Source of the DNA: Verrucomicrobia subdivision 3 bacterium UBA7542
Lineage (GTDB): Bacteria > Verrucomicrobiota > Verrucomicrobiia > Limisphaerales > UBA11358
Assembly (NCBI GenBank): GCA_002479245.1
Contig: DLMG01000280.1
Span: forward strand, 1-16,705
Reading direction: 5' to 3'
Length of the DNA: 16,705 bases
This document shows positions 16,279 to 16,705 of this stretch, one piece after another (position 1 is the first letter of the stretch; every line of letters starts with the position of its first letter). The translations under genes and the position numbers were made by a program. Below the pieces are notes generated by a model, which did no database searches, was not told the DNA's origin, and saw only the letters and a list, made by a program, of their open reading frames with translations.

Positions 16279-16705
16279 ATGTTCGGAACCAACGATCCAA
16301 ATCAGATGGTGGCCGGGCTGGGCGTGGCATTTTTGCTCCTTGCCGGATTATGGCGGTTTGTCGGCTGGGTTCGTGAGGCCCCTCAAAAACCGGATCCTTG
16401 GGACGCCGAGTTCGAACGAAGGTTGGAGGCCCCGGAAACTCAGGAGGTTTGCTGTCACTGTTCAACTCCACAAGAACCAGGAGCGTGGTTCTGCAAGCAC
16501 TGTGGAAGTGCGGTGGGCCCCTATAACAATTTGATGCCTTATGTTCACATCTTCTCTGAAGGTGAGGTGTTTAGAAATGGTGTCACCGGCCGATTTCGAA
16601 ACCGGCCGTTTATTTTGATCGGTTACGTCCTGATTACACTGGGGATCAATCCCATCTTCGCGCCGATTTACTGGTTCTTGCTTTTGTCCAATCTGAAACA
16701 TCCGC
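16279..16705 (+). CDS. Zinc-ribbon membrane protein, 3' end beyond the window
   Basis: The reading frame is open from the ATG at 16279 to the window end, giving 142 complete codons without a stop. Residues about 11-30 form a first hydrophobic segment. A zinc-ribbon knuckle pair follows: C58-C-H-C61 and C72-K-H-C75, with G-S-A-V-G-P-Y-N-N after it. Residues about 111-136 form a second membrane segment. To my recollection this C-H-C...C-G-x-A-V-G-P-Y-N-N arrangement recurs in conserved, uncharacterised verrucomicrobial proteins. No function is known to me. It is divergent from the sigma operon, separated by 67 bp, and has no Shine-Dalgarno. The stop and any C-terminal domain are not visible. 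Confidence 0.87.
   Translation, partial: MFGTNDPNQMVAGLGVAFLLLAGLWRFVGWVREAPQKPDPWDAEFERRLEAPETQEVCCHCSTPQEPGAWFCKHCGSAVGPYNNLMPYVHIFSEGEVFRNGVTGRFRNRPFILIGYVLITLGINPIFAPIYWFLLLSNLKHP

Overview
The window looks like chromosomal DNA of a verrucomicrobium, probably in or near the Pedosphaera/Limisphaerales group. This is an inference from family resemblance, not a marker-gene result. The signs are the C-terminal module of the first protein (Y-Q-I-Y-S-S-T-N-L-V-D-W, ending F-F-R-V), large secreted glycine-rich repeat proteins, an ECF sigma gene with an atypical membrane partner, CsgG-type and Sel1 proteins in one run, and a near absence of Shine-Dalgarno motifs. No rRNA, tRNA, CRISPR, transposase or phage gene was seen.

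Layout. (1) 49-5899, plus strand: a sigma70-like promoter, then one very large secreted glycine-rich protein. It has six repeat modules of about 190-266 residues, an Ig-like domain, a carboxypeptidase-regulatory-like domain and a typical verrucomicrobial C-terminal module. (2) 5900-6087: intergenic, with a short hairpin and a candidate promoter for the next gene. (3) 6088-8202, plus strand: uvrB, complete, but carrying about 28 extra in-frame codons built around a near-perfect inverted repeat. (4) 8204-16211, minus strand: six genes reading leftwards from an ECF sigma gene. They encode the sigma factor, a single-pass membrane protein likely to be its anti-sigma factor, a 1093-residue exported protein with CsgG-like domains and a beta-propeller-like region, an exported Sel1-repeat protein, an exported or lipid-anchored protein of unknown function, and a CsgG-type exported protein. 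Four of the five junctions are overlaps or a 10-nt gap; the fifth is 57 nt. (5) 16279 to the window end, plus strand: the start of a zinc-ribbon membrane protein, divergent from the sigma operon.

How the parts may work together (inference): the sigma and anti-sigma pair probably controls the operon that contains it, and every downstream product carries an export signal, so the operon probably builds or monitors an envelope structure. It resembles a curli apparatus only through the CsgG fold; no csgA, csgB, csgE or csgF is present. The glycine-rich protein is a possible extracellular partner, but it lies beyond uvrB on the other strand and nothing in the sequence ties the two. The best candidates for something undescribed are the sigma-CsgG-propeller-Sel1 operon and the palindromic element lodged in frame in uvrB.
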